Below the pieces are notes generated by a model. It was given only the letters and a program-made list of their open reading frames with translations, made no database searches and was not told where the DNA came from. Shown piece by piece: positions 30,780 through 40,517 of a stretch of DNA of 64,000 nucleotides. Each line of letters opens with the position of its first letter. Within the stretch, counting starts at the first letter, position 1. The stretch comes from Acidaminococcaceae bacterium (GTDB taxonomy: Bacteria > Bacillota > Negativicutes > Acidaminococcales > Acidaminococcaceae). The position numbers and the translations under genes are program-made. Where the stretch lies: contig JAQVYX010000001.1 in NCBI GenBank assembly GCA_029004715.1, forward strand, positions 1-64,000, in the 5' to 3' direction.

Positions 30780-31169
30780 TTATTTTGCGTAAGCATATCC
30801 ATCATAAGCAATTTTCTTATCATCGGCCTGTACATATATATTGCTTCGCGCTGTTGTCATATTAAGTTTCGCGGCAGCCAATCCTGTAATTCTTGCTGGG
30901 CTACTCAGCGCATCTACGTCTATTTTCAAAGCTGCATTTTTAGTCAAAAGTTTTTCCTCTTGTTGTTTCATTTTTACTAAAGTACTAGTTTTAGTAACAT
31001 AGGTTTCACTTAACATAACACTTCCCAAGTAGCAAATAATACCAACAACAAATAAGGTTACAACTTGATGACGAAAAGCACGGTAATTTACAATTGTTTT
31101 TTTTACTGGTTGCGGCGTAACTTCAAATTCTTCTTCCCATGCGTAACTATCGTATCGTCTAGCCAGCAT
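30780..31169 (-). CDS. ftsL: FtsL-like septum formation protein
   Basis: One TM helix plus short coiled coil, MKQQEEKLLTKNAALKIDVDALSSPARITGLAAAKLNM; position between rsmH and murE. Confidence 0.75.
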   Translation of the reverse strand: MLARRYDSYAWEEEFEVTPQPVKKTIVNYRAFRHQVVTLFVVGIICYLGSVMLSETYVTKTSTLVKMKQQEEKLLTKNAALKIDVDALSSPARITGLAAAKLNMTTARSNIYVQADDKKIAYDGYAYAK

Positions 31170-31191
31170 AATGCTATCTCCTATCTTATGT

Positions 31192-32133
31192 TTATGTTTT
31201 TATTGCTCCTCTAAGTCTTGCACTACGGGATCTGGGATTTTCCCTGACTTCTTCATCCGTTGGTGCAAATGCCGTTACCCTTTTTACCTGAGGTGTTTTG
31301 CCACAAACACAAATAACTAATTGCGGTGGGCAAGTACAACCTCTGGCTAGTTTTTTTAAGGTCTGTTTCACAATTCTATCTTCCAAAGAATGAAATGTTA
31401 TTACACCTATTCTCCCCTCAGGAGATAAACGTCCAACCGCCTCGGTAACTACGTCTGCTAAAATATTAAGTTCATTATTAACCTCTATGCGAATAGCCTG
31501 AAATGTTCTTTTAGCCGGATGTGGTCCGGCTTGCCTTGCACCTTTTGGTATAGCCTTTTTTATAACCGCTACTAATTCACCTGTAGTGGTCAATGGTTTA
31601 ACTTTACGTTCCGCTACAATAAATTGAGCTATCCTTTTACTCCAGCGTTCTTCACCATAATTGTAAATAAGTTCAGTAAGCTCTTCTTCTTTATAATGAT
31701 TAACAATATAGGCAGCATCAAATTTCTGCCTATTATCCATGCGCATATCTAATGGTCCATCTTGCATATAAGAAAATCCACGTTCTGCCGTATCTAACTG
31801 ATAAGAAGATACCCCCAAATCAAAGAAAATACCTGTAATTTTGTCTATATTCAATGAATCCAACACTGTGCCAAAATCCTTGAAATTAGAACGAATCACG
31901 TCTACATTGCATTTAACACCCTGTAACTTTTCCGTTGCTGCTGCAATAGCGTCAGCGTCTTGATCTATACCTATAATTCTTCCCTTTGGTGAAAGCCGCT
32001 CAGCAAAAGCACGAGAATGCCCTGCTCCTCCCATAGTGCAATCTAAATAAATTCCGTCAGGATCTGTTATCATCCAGTTAATGCTTTCAGCTAACAAAAC
32101 GCTCTTATGAACAAACCCCATTTTCATTACCAC
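31192..32133 (-). CDS. rsmH: 16S rRNA (cytosine(1402)-N(4))-methyltransferase
   Basis: FVHKSVLLAESINWMITDPDGIYLDCTMGGAGHSRAF; RTFQAIRIEVNNEL; SRSARLRGA. Confidence 0.98.
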   Translation of the reverse strand: MVMKMGFVHKSVLLAESINWMITDPDGIYLDCTMGGAGHSRAFAERLSPKGRIIGIDQDADAIAAATEKLQGVKCNVDVIRSNFKDFGTVLDSLNIDKITGIFFDLGVSSYQLDTAERGFSYMQDGPLDMRMDNRQKFDAAYIVNHYKEEELTELIYNYGEERWSKRIAQFIVAERKVKPLTTTGELVAVIKKAIPKGARQAGPHPAKRTFQAIRIEVNNELNILADVVTEAVGRLSPEGRIGVITFHSLEDRIVKQTLKKLARGCTCPPQLVICVCGKTPQVKRVTAFAPTDEEVRENPRSRSARLRGAIKT

Positions 32134-32146
32134 CTGTCCGCAAAAG

Positions 32147-32578
32147 TTAAATGCCTAAGTCCACTAACTGCCCTACGATATCGTTAACATCTTCTCCTAC
32201 TTTGGCATTATAGGCATTCCATCTGTCTATATCCCATATTTCAGCACGAGAACCAACGCCAAGTATTATTGCCACTTTATTTAAATTCGCATGCGTGCGC
32301 AAACTTTGCGGTAACATTATCCTGCCCTGTTTATCGGGTTCCGTATCCACAGCACCACCAAAGAAAAATCTGGCAACCGCTCTAACATTTTGATTAGACA
32401 TAGGTGAATCTGCAAATTTAGCCTGAAGCTTACTCCATTCAGTATCAGTATAGACAAACAAGCAACCATCTAATCCTTTAGTTACTATAAAGTGCTTACC
32501 AAGTGTTTCTCTGAGTTTAGCTGGCATAAATAGGCGGCCCTTTGTATCTAGATTATGTTGAAACTCTCCCATTAACAT
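32147..32578 (-). CDS. mraZ: Transcriptional regulator MraZ
   Basis: MGEFQHNLDTKGRLFMPAKLRETLGKHFIVTKGLDGCLFVY; ATG at 32578 or 32572. Confidence 0.97.
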   Translation of the reverse strand: MLMGEFQHNLDTKGRLFMPAKLRETLGKHFIVTKGLDGCLFVYTDTEWSKLQAKFADSPMSNQNVRAVARFFFGGAVDTEPDKQGRIMLPQSLRTHANLNKVAIILGVGSRAEIWDIDRWNAYNAKVGEDVNDIVGQLVDLGI

Positions 32579-32582
32579 GTCC

Positions 32583-32621
32583 GCTCACCAACTTTCGCTC
32601 CACTTTTCACCACTTTTCACC
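32583..32621 (-). promoter_or_regulatory. MraZ operator direct repeats
   Basis: Minus strand TGGTGAAAAG TGGTGAAAAG TGGAGCGAAAGT TGGTGAG: near 10-bp-spaced TGG repeats between the -10 box and the mraZ start. Confidence 0.75.
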
Positions 32622-32650
32622 ATTATAAACTTTATTTACGTAAAAAACAA
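32622..32650 (-). promoter_or_regulatory. Promoter of mraZ/dcw cluster
   Basis: TTGTTT - 17 bp - TATAAT on minus strand. Confidence 0.7.
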
Positions 32651-32793
32651 GGTTTTCTCTCTATATATTTGCGTTTTTCTCGGCTTTTTATCTTTTAAAA
32701 AAATGTCTGCTTTTAGGATAGTATTTTTATGCTTTTTCCTTTTCATGTGTTATAATAAAAGACATAATAAAAATGCTTGCAAGGAGGTCAGAC

Positions 32794-32994
32794 ATGGCTA
32801 AAATTACAAAAGATACCGGCATTATTGATGCCGTACAAGAACATCCTGAAATCATAGAAATTTTCCAAGAATATGGTTTGGGCTGTATCGGCTGCATGGC
32901 AGCTAATTTTGAAACCATCGGTCAAGGTGCCGGAGCTCATGGATTAGATGTTGACGCGCTTATTGAAGATATCAATAAAAAAATTAGTGAATAA
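32794..32994 (+). CDS. DUF1858 domain-containing protein (disulfide-like CxxC)
   Basis: MAKITKDTGIIDAVQEHPEIIEIFQEYGLGCIGCMAANFETIGQGAGAHGLDVDALIEDINK; SD AAGGAGG before the ATG. Confidence 0.9.
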   Translation: MAKITKDTGIIDAVQEHPEIIEIFQEYGLGCIGCMAANFETIGQGAGAHGLDVDALIEDINKKISE

Positions 32995-32995
32995 T

Positions 32996-33047
32996 AAAAA
33001 CACAAAATCCCTATGGTTCATTTGAACCATAGGGATTTTGTGTTTTT
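32996..33047. terminator. Strong bidirectional terminator
   Basis: Perfect inverted repeat AAAAACACAAAATCCCTATGGTTCA TT TGAACCATAGGGATTTTGTGTTTTT. Confidence 0.9.
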
Positions 33048-33112
33048 ATTAACAAATAACTTCTTTTATGAAAATTTTCCTACAAGTTCACCTTAACTTT
33101 ATGCCCTAAACA

Positions 33113-33150
33113 CGAAAAAATGTTGGAGTGATTACTCACCCCAACATTTT
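33113..33150 (-). terminator. Terminator after M20 peptidase gene
   Basis: AAAATGTTGGGGTGAGTAATCACTCCAACATTTTTTCG on minus strand. Confidence 0.75.
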
Positions 33151-33185
33151 AGTAAAGGAAATATTTTTCCATAGTTAATTTGTCA

Positions 33186-34337
33186 TTAATTTTCTATCTT
33201 ATACATGCTAATAAATTTTTCATAAAACTCAATTGACTCAAAAAACTTAGCCACAGAAAGCCGCTCATTAGGTTGGTGAGCTTGAGCGTCTTCTCCCGGT
33301 CCGTAAATAATCATAGGCAACACTTTATTTCCAACTAAAGATGAAGCATCAGTAAAATAATTTACGCCTCGTTGTTTTAAATCTTTACCTGCTGCCTGCA
33401 GGGCACAAGCAATTATTTTATCGCCGGCAGGACAAGAAACTGATGGCAATAAACAAGTGAATTTATATTCTGCCTTAAATTCACCATACTCTAATTTCAC
33501 TTCTGCAAAAGCGCGTTGAATCATATTCTCAATATCTTCTTTGGTTTGTCCGGGAATAGTACGAAAATCTATACCGCAGGTACAAGAATCAGGCACAACA
33601 TTAATAGCAACGCCGCCTTTAATTTGATCCACGCTATAAGTAGGCATACCAAGTACCGGATGAGGAGAAACATTAAATTTTTGTTTACTAAAAGCAGTTA
33701 AAAATTTATTCATGGCAAGGATTGCATTCTTACCCAAGTGCGGCATAGAACCATGCGCAGTTTGACCATGTGTAGTAACTTCCACCCAAGCCGCACCTTT
33801 ATGTGCCAAAAGCAAATCCCCACCACTTGGTTCCCCCACTAGAACAGCACCTATATTTTTCATGCCCTCAGCTTCCACAAAACGTCTAGAGCCTAGACAA
33901 AACAATTCTTCTCCTGCAGTTGCCAAAAATACTACGTCTTGTTTAGGCGCTATTTTTTTACGTTTAAGCCTAATAAGAGCATAAAGCATGGCCGCATCCG
34001 AACCTTTCATGTCAGCTACACCGCGTCCATAAACATAACCTTTTTCTATAGCGCACGAAAACGGACTATGCTTCCAAGGTATTTCTCCTGGTGGAACTGT
34101 ATCCAAATGACCTGTAACTAAAAGCCCCTTACCTGCGGCCTCTCCTTTAATGCGAAAAATTAAATTAGCCCTGTTAGGTGCAAATTCATCAACTTGGCAC
34201 TCTATGCCCTCATTAACTAATAGCGTCTGCAACTTAAGTGCCAAATCCTTTTCGTTGCCTGGCGGATTAACAGTATCACAACTAACCAAAATATGTAATA
34301 AAGCTAATGCTTCCTCCATCTCAGCTTTTTCTAACAT
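33186..34337 (-). CDS. M20 family (ArgE/DapE-type) metallohydrolase
   Basis: LVSCDTVNPPGNEKDLA; GKGLLVTGHLDTVPPGEIPWKHSPFSCAIEKGYVYGRGVADMKGS; ATAGEE. Confidence 0.9.
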   Translation of the reverse strand: MLEKAEMEEALALLHILVSCDTVNPPGNEKDLALKLQTLLVNEGIECQVDEFAPNRANLIFRIKGEAAGKGLLVTGHLDTVPPGEIPWKHSPFSCAIEKGYVYGRGVADMKGSDAAMLYALIRLKRKKIAPKQDVVFLATAGEELFCLGSRRFVEAEGMKNIGAVLVGEPSGGDLLLAHKGAAWVEVTTHGQTAHGSMPHLGKNAILAMNKFLTAFSKQKFNVSPHPVLGMPTYSVDQIKGGVAINVVPDSCTCGIDFRTIPGQTKEDIENMIQRAFAEVKLEYGEFKAEYKFTCLLPSVSCPAGDKIIACALQAAGKDLKQRGVNYFTDASSLVGNKVLPMIIYGPGEDAQAHQPNERLSVAKFFESIEFYEKFISMYKIEN

Positions 34338-34339
34338 AT

Positions 34340-35062
34340 TTATGCTTCCTTTCCTTTTTGCTGGTTTAAATAAACTGTCATAAGCTTCTCTTTTGCTTCT
34401 GCTGTTTTTTCCGTACAGCTAGCAATTAATTCGCCTTTTTGCATCAAATATCCTCGATCCGCCATTTCTAAAGCCTTAGCACCATTTTGTTCAATTAAAA
34501 GGATAGTCATACCATCTTTATTTAACTGTTTAATAGTATTGAAAATATCGTTGACTACCAAAGGTGCCAAACCTAGTGAAGGCTCGTCCAATAACAATAT
34601 TTCCGGTTCTCCCATGAGAGCCCTGCTAATTGCCAACATTTGCTGTTCGCCGCCACTCATCGTACCTGCATTTTGCGTCCTGCGTTCGGCCAGCCTAGGA
34701 AACATGGTATAAGCCTTAGCAATATTCTCTTTAATTCTGGTTTTATCCGAGCAAGCACAGGCGCCCACAAATAAATTTTCTTCAACTGTCATTTTCGGGA
34801 ACACTCTGCGGCCTTCCGGAACAACACCGACTCCACTTCGCACAATAGACTCTGTTGATTTTCCCGAAATGTCTTTGCCGCGAAAAAGCACTTGTCCTGC
34901 TTTAGGCTTTACAAAACCCAATATTGTATTTATCGTAGTAGATTTACCCGCTCCGTTACTACCAAGCAAACAAGTAATCTGACCATCAGGCACTTCCAAT
35001 GTTACATTTTTTAAAACGGGAACAGAACCATATGCCGTATACACATTCACTAAGGTCAACAT
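34340..35062 (-). CDS. livF: Branched-chain amino acid ABC transporter ATP-binding protein
   Basis: [53 protein letters not shown]. Confidence 0.93.
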   Translation of the reverse strand: MLTLVNVYTAYGSVPVLKNVTLEVPDGQITCLLGSNGAGKSTTINTILGFVKPKAGQVLFRGKDISGKSTESIVRSGVGVVPEGRRVFPKMTVEENLFVGACACSDKTRIKENIAKAYTMFPRLAERRTQNAGTMSGGEQQMLAISRALMGEPEILLLDEPSLGLAPLVVNDIFNTIKQLNKDGMTILLIEQNGAKALEMADRGYLMQKGELIASCTEKTAEAKEKLMTVYLNQQKGKEA

Positions 35063-35838
35063 GCCTCGTCCCCCTGTCCTAAATAAGCTTTTATAACATC
35101 TTCGTTAGCCGCCACATCATCAAAAAGTCCATAGGCAATACATTTGCCATAGTCCAAAACCATAACCTTATCGACCAATCCTTTTATAAACCCCATATCA
35201 TGTTCTACAACGATTATGGATAATTCAGGCAGCGCTTTTTTGACTTTAAGCAAATCATTCATTAAAATTTCGGTCTCGATACCATCCATACCTGCACTAG
35301 GCTCATCCAAAAGGATTACTTTAGGATTAGAAGCTATCGCCCGACAAATTTCCAAACGACGCCTGTCAGCATACGGAAGGTCACTGGCTACTTTATTGGC
35401 CTGTGAAGTTAACAAGGTACCAAAAATCTCCATAATTTTCGAAGCTTTTTGCACAGCTTGTTTTTGCAAATCTTTTTCTTTTTGCATTCCCATAATAGAT
35501 CCAACTATAGAAGTATTACGAACCTCTTCTAAGCCCATCATTATGTTTTCTAAAACATTTAAATTCCAAAATAAACGGCCATTTTGAAAAGTTCTAGACA
35601 ATCCAAGATGAAAAATCTCATCCGTTCGTAATCCCTGTGTCAGTTTGCCCGCCAAGGTTATTGTCCCGGAAGTAGGTTTGTAAATACCTGAAAGCAAATT
35701 GAATAATGTTGTTTTTCCTGAACCATTAGGCCCTATAACTCCAAGAGTTTCACCTGCTTGTAGGGCAAAGGAAACTTCATTAACCGCAATAACGCCACCA
35801 AAACAAATGGTCAAGTCTTGCACATCTAATAATTTCAT
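35056..35838 (-). CDS. livG: Branched-chain amino acid ABC transporter ATP-binding protein
   Basis: [51 protein letters not shown]; start corrected to 35838. Confidence 0.93.
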   Translation of the reverse strand: MKLLDVQDLTICFGGVIAVNEVSFALQAGETLGVIGPNGSGKTTLFNLLSGIYKPTSGTITLAGKLTQGLRTDEIFHLGLSRTFQNGRLFWNLNVLENIMMGLEEVRNTSIVGSIMGMQKEKDLQKQAVQKASKIMEIFGTLLTSQANKVASDLPYADRRRLEICRAIASNPKVILLDEPSAGMDGIETEILMNDLLKVKKALPELSIIVVEHDMGFIKGLVDKVMVLDYGKCIAYGLFDDVAANEDVIKAYLGQGDEAC

Positions 35839-35839
35839 T

Positions 35840-36994
35840 TTAGTTCTCCCCTTTTGGTATACTAGGTTTAAATATACGATGCTTAAAAGGTAACAAACCT
35901 TCACGCATGAACAATAAACATAGTACGATTATAATGCCATAGAACATAACTCTATAATCCTCAAAAGCTCTAAACTTTTCTGGGAAAATGGTTAAGAAAA
36001 AAGCTCCTATAATGGCACCGGGAATAGAATCTAGACCGCCTAAAATAATCATGCTAATAACAAGAATCGACATAGAATAACCGAAATTTTCCGGGGCTAT
36101 AAAGTTGATCATAGCAGCATAAAGTCCACCGGAAATTCCCCCAAAAAAGGCTCCTATGGCAAAAGCCAAAAGCTTATATCTAGTAATATTCATGCCATAG
36201 CATTGAGCAGCTAATTGGTCCTCACGCATAGCATTTAAAGCTAAACCAAAGAGGGAATTACTGAAACGATAAATAAGTATGGTTGTAATAGCCAAAATAA
36301 GCAGACATAAATAGTAAAAATTAGCTTGATAGCTCAAACTCATAAAACCAAAATCCAAATTTGCACCCATATCAATGCCCATAAAATGCGGTGATGGTAT
36401 ATTAATAAGGCCATTAGTTCCACCAGTAATATTCTCTAAATTCAAAAGCAACTGTTGAACAATTAAACCAAAAGCTATGGTTACCAAGGCCAAGTAATGA
36501 CCTTTAACCCGCAAAGCAGGAAGACCCAAAATAACGCCGAAGATACTTGCAAAAAGCCCTGCTAAAGGCAAAGCCAGCCAAAAGCTAATACCTGCCTTTA
36601 ACGTCAATATTCCCACAGTATAAGCGCCAATGGCTATAAAAGCAGCATATCCCAAGCAAATCATTCCGGCACGACCGGTCATAAAGTTTAATCCTAAAGC
36701 CATGATTGCATATAATATGGAAAAATTTAAAACCTGCAACCAATAAGCATCCCCCATAAGGGAAAAAGGCATAGTCACCGCTAATACTACGGCTATAATA
36801 CCTACTTGACCTAAATTATCCGCATAGGCTTTTTCCAAGTCTTTGACAAGTTCCCCACATTTTTTCTTTAGGAAAACTACTGCAACAATGAATGCTGCCA
36901 TAACCCCTGCTACGGCAATTGGATCTTCCACATAAACAAAAAACAAGAATAATATATAACCTATTATCTCGGTTAGAAGTATTTTTATCATCAT
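35840..36994 (-). CDS. livM: Branched-chain amino acid ABC transporter permease
   Basis: [67 protein letters not shown]. Confidence 0.92.
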   Translation of the reverse strand: MMIKILLTEIIGYILFLFFVYVEDPIAVAGVMAAFIVAVVFLKKKCGELVKDLEKAYADNLGQVGIIAVVLAVTMPFSLMGDAYWLQVLNFSILYAIMALGLNFMTGRAGMICLGYAAFIAIGAYTVGILTLKAGISFWLALPLAGLFASIFGVILGLPALRVKGHYLALVTIAFGLIVQQLLLNLENITGGTNGLINIPSPHFMGIDMGANLDFGFMSLSYQANFYYLCLLILAITTILIYRFSNSLFGLALNAMREDQLAAQCYGMNITRYKLLAFAIGAFFGGISGGLYAAMINFIAPENFGYSMSILVISMIILGGLDSIPGAIIGAFFLTIFPEKFRAFEDYRVMFYGIIIVLCLLFMREGLLPFKHRIFKPSIPKGEN

Positions 36995-37002
36995 CCTGCC
37001 CC

Positions 37003-37926
37003 CTAAACCTTTTCATAGGCACGTTCGCCAAAAATACCTGCTGGTCTGAAAACCAAACACATGATAACAATAATAAAACTTACAATATCTTGATAGCTAG
37101 AACCATCAGGGATTACACTAACAACTAATATTTCCAAAAATCCTAGCAATAATCCACCCGCAATTGCTCCATATACGTTACCAAGCCCACCAACAACAGC
37201 AGCTGCAAACCCTTTAATGCTAGCTGCAAAACCCATATCAAATTTTATAATACCATATGATAATCCGTTCATTAAACCAGCCACTGCGCCTAGAGCAGAA
37301 CCCAAGGCTAAGGTAACAATAAATACTTTTTTTACATTAATCCCCATCATCATAGCTGCTTCACGATCTTGAGCAGTAGCACGAATATAACGTCCAAAAG
37401 TAGTTTTTTCAATAATGTATGCTAACCCGCCAATAAGAATAGCCGATAACACAATACTTAAGATTGCCTCTGGTTTTATTAAAACGCCGCCAATTTGAAT
37501 GCTGTCCAAGTCCATCAAGTTGGGGAAAGGCTGCGGATTTCTGCCATTTGGTACTAATAGCATTACTGCTTCACGCATAACGATAGATATCCCCAACGTA
37601 ATTAAAAGGGTCATGATATCAGGTGCTCCCCGCATTGGGCGCACAATAAACTTTTCTAATAATACACCTATAATTCCACCAGCAATAAGCACAGCAACAA
37701 GGACTGCCACAAAAAGTGGCAGTGATCCCATAGTAAATCCTGCAGCAACTAATATTCCACTAACAATAAGTGCAACAAAAGCACCCATCATAAAAACTTC
37801 GCCATGTGCAAAATTTACCACTTCTATTACGCCAAAAAAAAGTGTGAAACCAACGGCAATGAGAGCATACATAATGCCCAGACCTAATGCATTTAAAAAT
37901 TGTTGAAAGAAAACTTCACCAGACAT
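37003..37926 (-). CDS. livH: Branched-chain amino acid ABC transporter permease
   Basis: LNALGLGIMYALIAVGFTLFFGVIEVVNFAHGEVFMMGAF. Confidence 0.93.
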   Translation of the reverse strand: MSGEVFFQQFLNALGLGIMYALIAVGFTLFFGVIEVVNFAHGEVFMMGAFVALIVSGILVAAGFTMGSLPLFVAVLVAVLIAGGIIGVLLEKFIVRPMRGAPDIMTLLITLGISIVMREAVMLLVPNGRNPQPFPNLMDLDSIQIGGVLIKPEAILSIVLSAILIGGLAYIIEKTTFGRYIRATAQDREAAMMMGINVKKVFIVTLALGSALGAVAGLMNGLSYGIIKFDMGFAASIKGFAAAVVGGLGNVYGAIAGGLLLGFLEILVVSVIPDGSSYQDIVSFIIVIMCLVFRPAGIFGERAYEKV

Positions 37927-37963
37927 TTATACCCTCCCTTTGAGATTTACTATAAATAAACAA

Positions 37964-39142
37964 TTATTTTTTAACAACTTTTTTATTTACAACTTGAGTT
38001 GTTGCTTTATAGTAAGGTACCCATTTACCACCCTCAGAAATATAAGGAGTTATTAATTTTAAAGTATTCTCGCCGCGTTCATCAAATGTTGTCTTACCTA
38101 TAATACAAGGGAAATCTTTGGTAGCCCGAATTGCAGTAGCTACGCTGGAGCGAGTTATAGCCCCTTTTTCTCCTGCTTTTTCAATAGCTGCCATAACAAC
38201 ATTAGCCGAATCATAAGCAAAATGTCCATAAGCTTCATGTGGTTCAGCAAATTTGGCCTCAGCATAACTTTTTTCAAATGCTTTCCCACCCGGCAGATCT
38301 TCCAAAGGTTTGCCAATATTAAAAGCAATCATACCTGCTGCGGAAGAACCAGCAATTTTGTTGAAAGTATCAGAAATAATACCGGAATCGCTAATAAATA
38401 AACAGTTCATATTCAAATCAGCCATTTGTCTTTTGAGTAAAGCAGCTTCCGTTGCTACACCGCCAAAATAAATTGCTTCAGGGTTTTCTGCTTTAATTTT
38501 TGTTAACAACGCAGAAAAATCCTGCTGGCCAACAGATATGCCATCTTCAGAAATAATAGTTGCGCCGTTTTGCTTGGCAGCATCTGCGAATTGATCAGCA
38601 TTGGTCTTGCCGTAATCTGTTTTATCATTAATAAGAGCAATGGTCTTAATGCCCCAATCTTTTACAGCCATTTTACCGGCAAATTCATTTTGAACATTTG
38701 CCGCCGTCATAATTCTAGTAACCTCTTTGTATTTTCCTTTAGTAATGTCAGGATGAATAGCCGCCGTAACTAAAATAGGCATACTATTCTTATGAAAAAT
38801 AGGTACAGTAGCTAACGCAGCTCCGCTATTAAAATGTCCAAAAACTGCGACAATATCTTTATTTGCAATTAATTTGTTAGCAGCACTAACTGCTGTAGAT
38901 GGATTTCCACCATCATCTACTACAACCAATTCAAACTTATGTTTATATTTCCCTGAGGCATTCGCTTCTCTAATAGCTAGCTCAGCAGAATTTTTCAAAC
39001 CAATACCTGTCGCTGCATTACCACCGGTTAATGGTCCTATAAATCCTATTTTAATTGTGTCTGATTTCTTGGCACCACAACCAGTTACCAACATTACCAC
39101 CGTCGTTAGCATCGCTAACACAAATAAAAACTTTTTCTTCAT
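37964..39142 (-). CDS. Branched-chain amino acid-type ABC transporter substrate-binding protein
   Basis: Lipobox VTGCGAKKSDTIKIGFIGPLTGGNAATGIGLKNSAELAIREAN. Confidence 0.93.
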   Translation of the reverse strand: MKKKFLFVLAMLTTVVMLVTGCGAKKSDTIKIGFIGPLTGGNAATGIGLKNSAELAIREANASGKYKHKFELVVVDDGGNPSTAVSAANKLIANKDIVAVFGHFNSGAALATVPIFHKNSMPILVTAAIHPDITKGKYKEVTRIMTAANVQNEFAGKMAVKDWGIKTIALINDKTDYGKTNADQFADAAKQNGATIISEDGISVGQQDFSALLTKIKAENPEAIYFGGVATEAALLKRQMADLNMNCLFISDSGIISDTFNKIAGSSAAGMIAFNIGKPLEDLPGGKAFEKSYAEAKFAEPHEAYGHFAYDSANVVMAAIEKAGEKGAITRSSVATAIRATKDFPCIIGKTTFDERGENTLKLITPYISEGGKWVPYYKATTQVVNKKVVKK

Positions 39143-39210
39143 TACAAATTCCCCCTCATATTTTCTCTAGGCAATACCGTGCATTTATTTTTTGTAAAGT
39201 AGTTAGCAAC

Positions 39211-39243
39211 AAAAAAGGCCTCTTCCAATAAAAGGAAGAGGCC
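39211..39243 (-). terminator. Intrinsic terminator/attenuator in the liv operon leader
   Basis: GGCCTCTTCCTTTTATTGGAAGAGGCC + TTTTTT on minus strand, between a good promoter (39283-39311) and the substrate-binding protein gene. Confidence 0.8.
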
Positions 39244-39282
39244 ACATTGCCTAAACTTTAAACTACACTATACCGCACACGT

Positions 39283-39311
39283 ATACTAACATGTTTATTT
39301 TTTATTTTCAA
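39283..39311 (-). promoter_or_regulatory. Promoter of the liv operon
   Basis: TTGAAA - 17 bp - TAGTAT on minus strand. Confidence 0.65.
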
Positions 39312-39375
39312 CAACTTCACCAAAAATCAAGAAAAAAATTTTTCTCTAATGATATTATGCTAAAAAAGTTACAGT

Positions 39376-39747
39376 CTACAAGTATATAATTTTATTCCCC
39401 CCTAGTTTTAAAACCGTAATAGCTTGTTCTAAATTTTTTTCTCTAACTAAAATATAATCCGTGTTATATGTAGAAACAGCAAAAATACCTATTTTGTTTT
39501 CCGCCAATACTTTAGTTAAGCCAGCTAAAATACCAGTTAGAGAAAATTCCAGTTTCCCTTGTATTCTAAACCCTTTCCAGCCATTGTCACACTCTATAAA
39601 TTGTCTAGGTGTACAAGCAGTCGAGCACACTAGAGAAAGCTCTTCATCAGTCTTACCAACAAAACAAAATTCGTCTGTGAAATCGATATGCGTAACAGAG
39701 TTTATTTTGCAAATAGAAAAGTTCTGCTTTAGTACTTCAAGTTTCAT
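39376..39747 (-). CDS. ACT-domain (CASTOR-like) protein
   Basis: FRIQGKLEFSLTGILAGLTKVLAENKIGIFAVSTYNTDYILVREKNLEQAITVL. Confidence 0.8.
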   Translation of the reverse strand: MKLEVLKQNFSICKINSVTHIDFTDEFCFVGKTDEELSLVCSTACTPRQFIECDNGWKGFRIQGKLEFSLTGILAGLTKVLAENKIGIFAVSTYNTDYILVREKNLEQAITVLKLGGNKIIYL

Positions 39748-40433
39748 TTTTCTCCACCTCTACGCTTCATAGTACGAATAGTATCTTTTGTTTTTTTGTC
39801 TACTCTTAGAGACTCTGTTATTTTTTGCAAAGCTTTATTGTAAGTAAAATCATCCAATTTATTATTGTGCAATATATGCATAGTTTTCTCCGGGTACTTA
39901 ACAAAACATATGGAAATAGCCCAAGCTACGGCCATTTGCACATAGTAGTCTTGTGTTGCAAAGTCACTTAATATTTTTAATGTGCGCTCTATATAAACAT
40001 CATCTATAAAATAATCTAAGAGCATTACTATGGCAAAACGTCTTTTATAAATCTCATGACTACATAAATATCCTTGTAAAAATTCCCACATTGTTTCCTG
40101 ATTTTTTTTAGTATCAATAAGACTAACACAAAAGGTATCACATACCCCCCAGTTATTGATGCTCGGAATGAATTCTGCGATTAAATTCAAACGTTGAGCG
40201 AAAGGCATTTTGACTAATCCAATAATAATTCCTTTTAACAGCAATTCTTCATTATATTTTGTTGGAGCTGCCAAGAAATTCTTCCATTCATCAGAATTTG
40301 CCATAGTTTTTGCTAGTTTTCTTAAAGCAGGAAGCCTAACTCCGATAATATTTCCTATGCCAGGACATAGTTTTTTGTGAAATTCACCATAGGTTTTATC
40401 TTGTAACATAAATAATTGCTGCCTTACATCCAT
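39744..40433 (-). CDS. DNA alkylation repair (AlkD-like HEAT) protein
   Basis: KLCPGIGNIIGVRLPALRKLAKTMA; WGVCDTFCVSL; AVAWAISICFVKYPE. Confidence 0.88.
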   Translation of the reverse strand: MDVRQQLFMLQDKTYGEFHKKLCPGIGNIIGVRLPALRKLAKTMANSDEWKNFLAAPTKYNEELLLKGIIIGLVKMPFAQRLNLIAEFIPSINNWGVCDTFCVSLIDTKKNQETMWEFLQGYLCSHEIYKRRFAIVMLLDYFIDDVYIERTLKILSDFATQDYYVQMAVAWAISICFVKYPEKTMHILHNNKLDDFTYNKALQKITESLRVDKKTKDTIRTMKRRGGEK

Positions 40434-40464
40434 TTGGTCACCTGCCTACTTAATTGTTTTAAAA

Positions 40465-40510
40465 CAAAGCCCCTTTTTAGCAGAAATTTCTCCTACGCTA
40501 ATGGGGCTTT
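40465..40510 (-). terminator. Terminator after pyrE (end of pyr operon)
   Basis: AAAGCCCCATTAGCG...GGGGCTTTGTTTT on minus strand. Confidence 0.7.
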
Positions 40511-40517
40511 TTCTTTA

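Noticed and set aside
39263-39292. Leader peptide MLVYVCGIV rich in Leu/Val/Ile upstream of the liv operon (classic attenuation)
   Set aside because: Its ATG overlaps the proposed -10 (TAGTAT) and lies upstream of the expected transcription start, and it has no SD.
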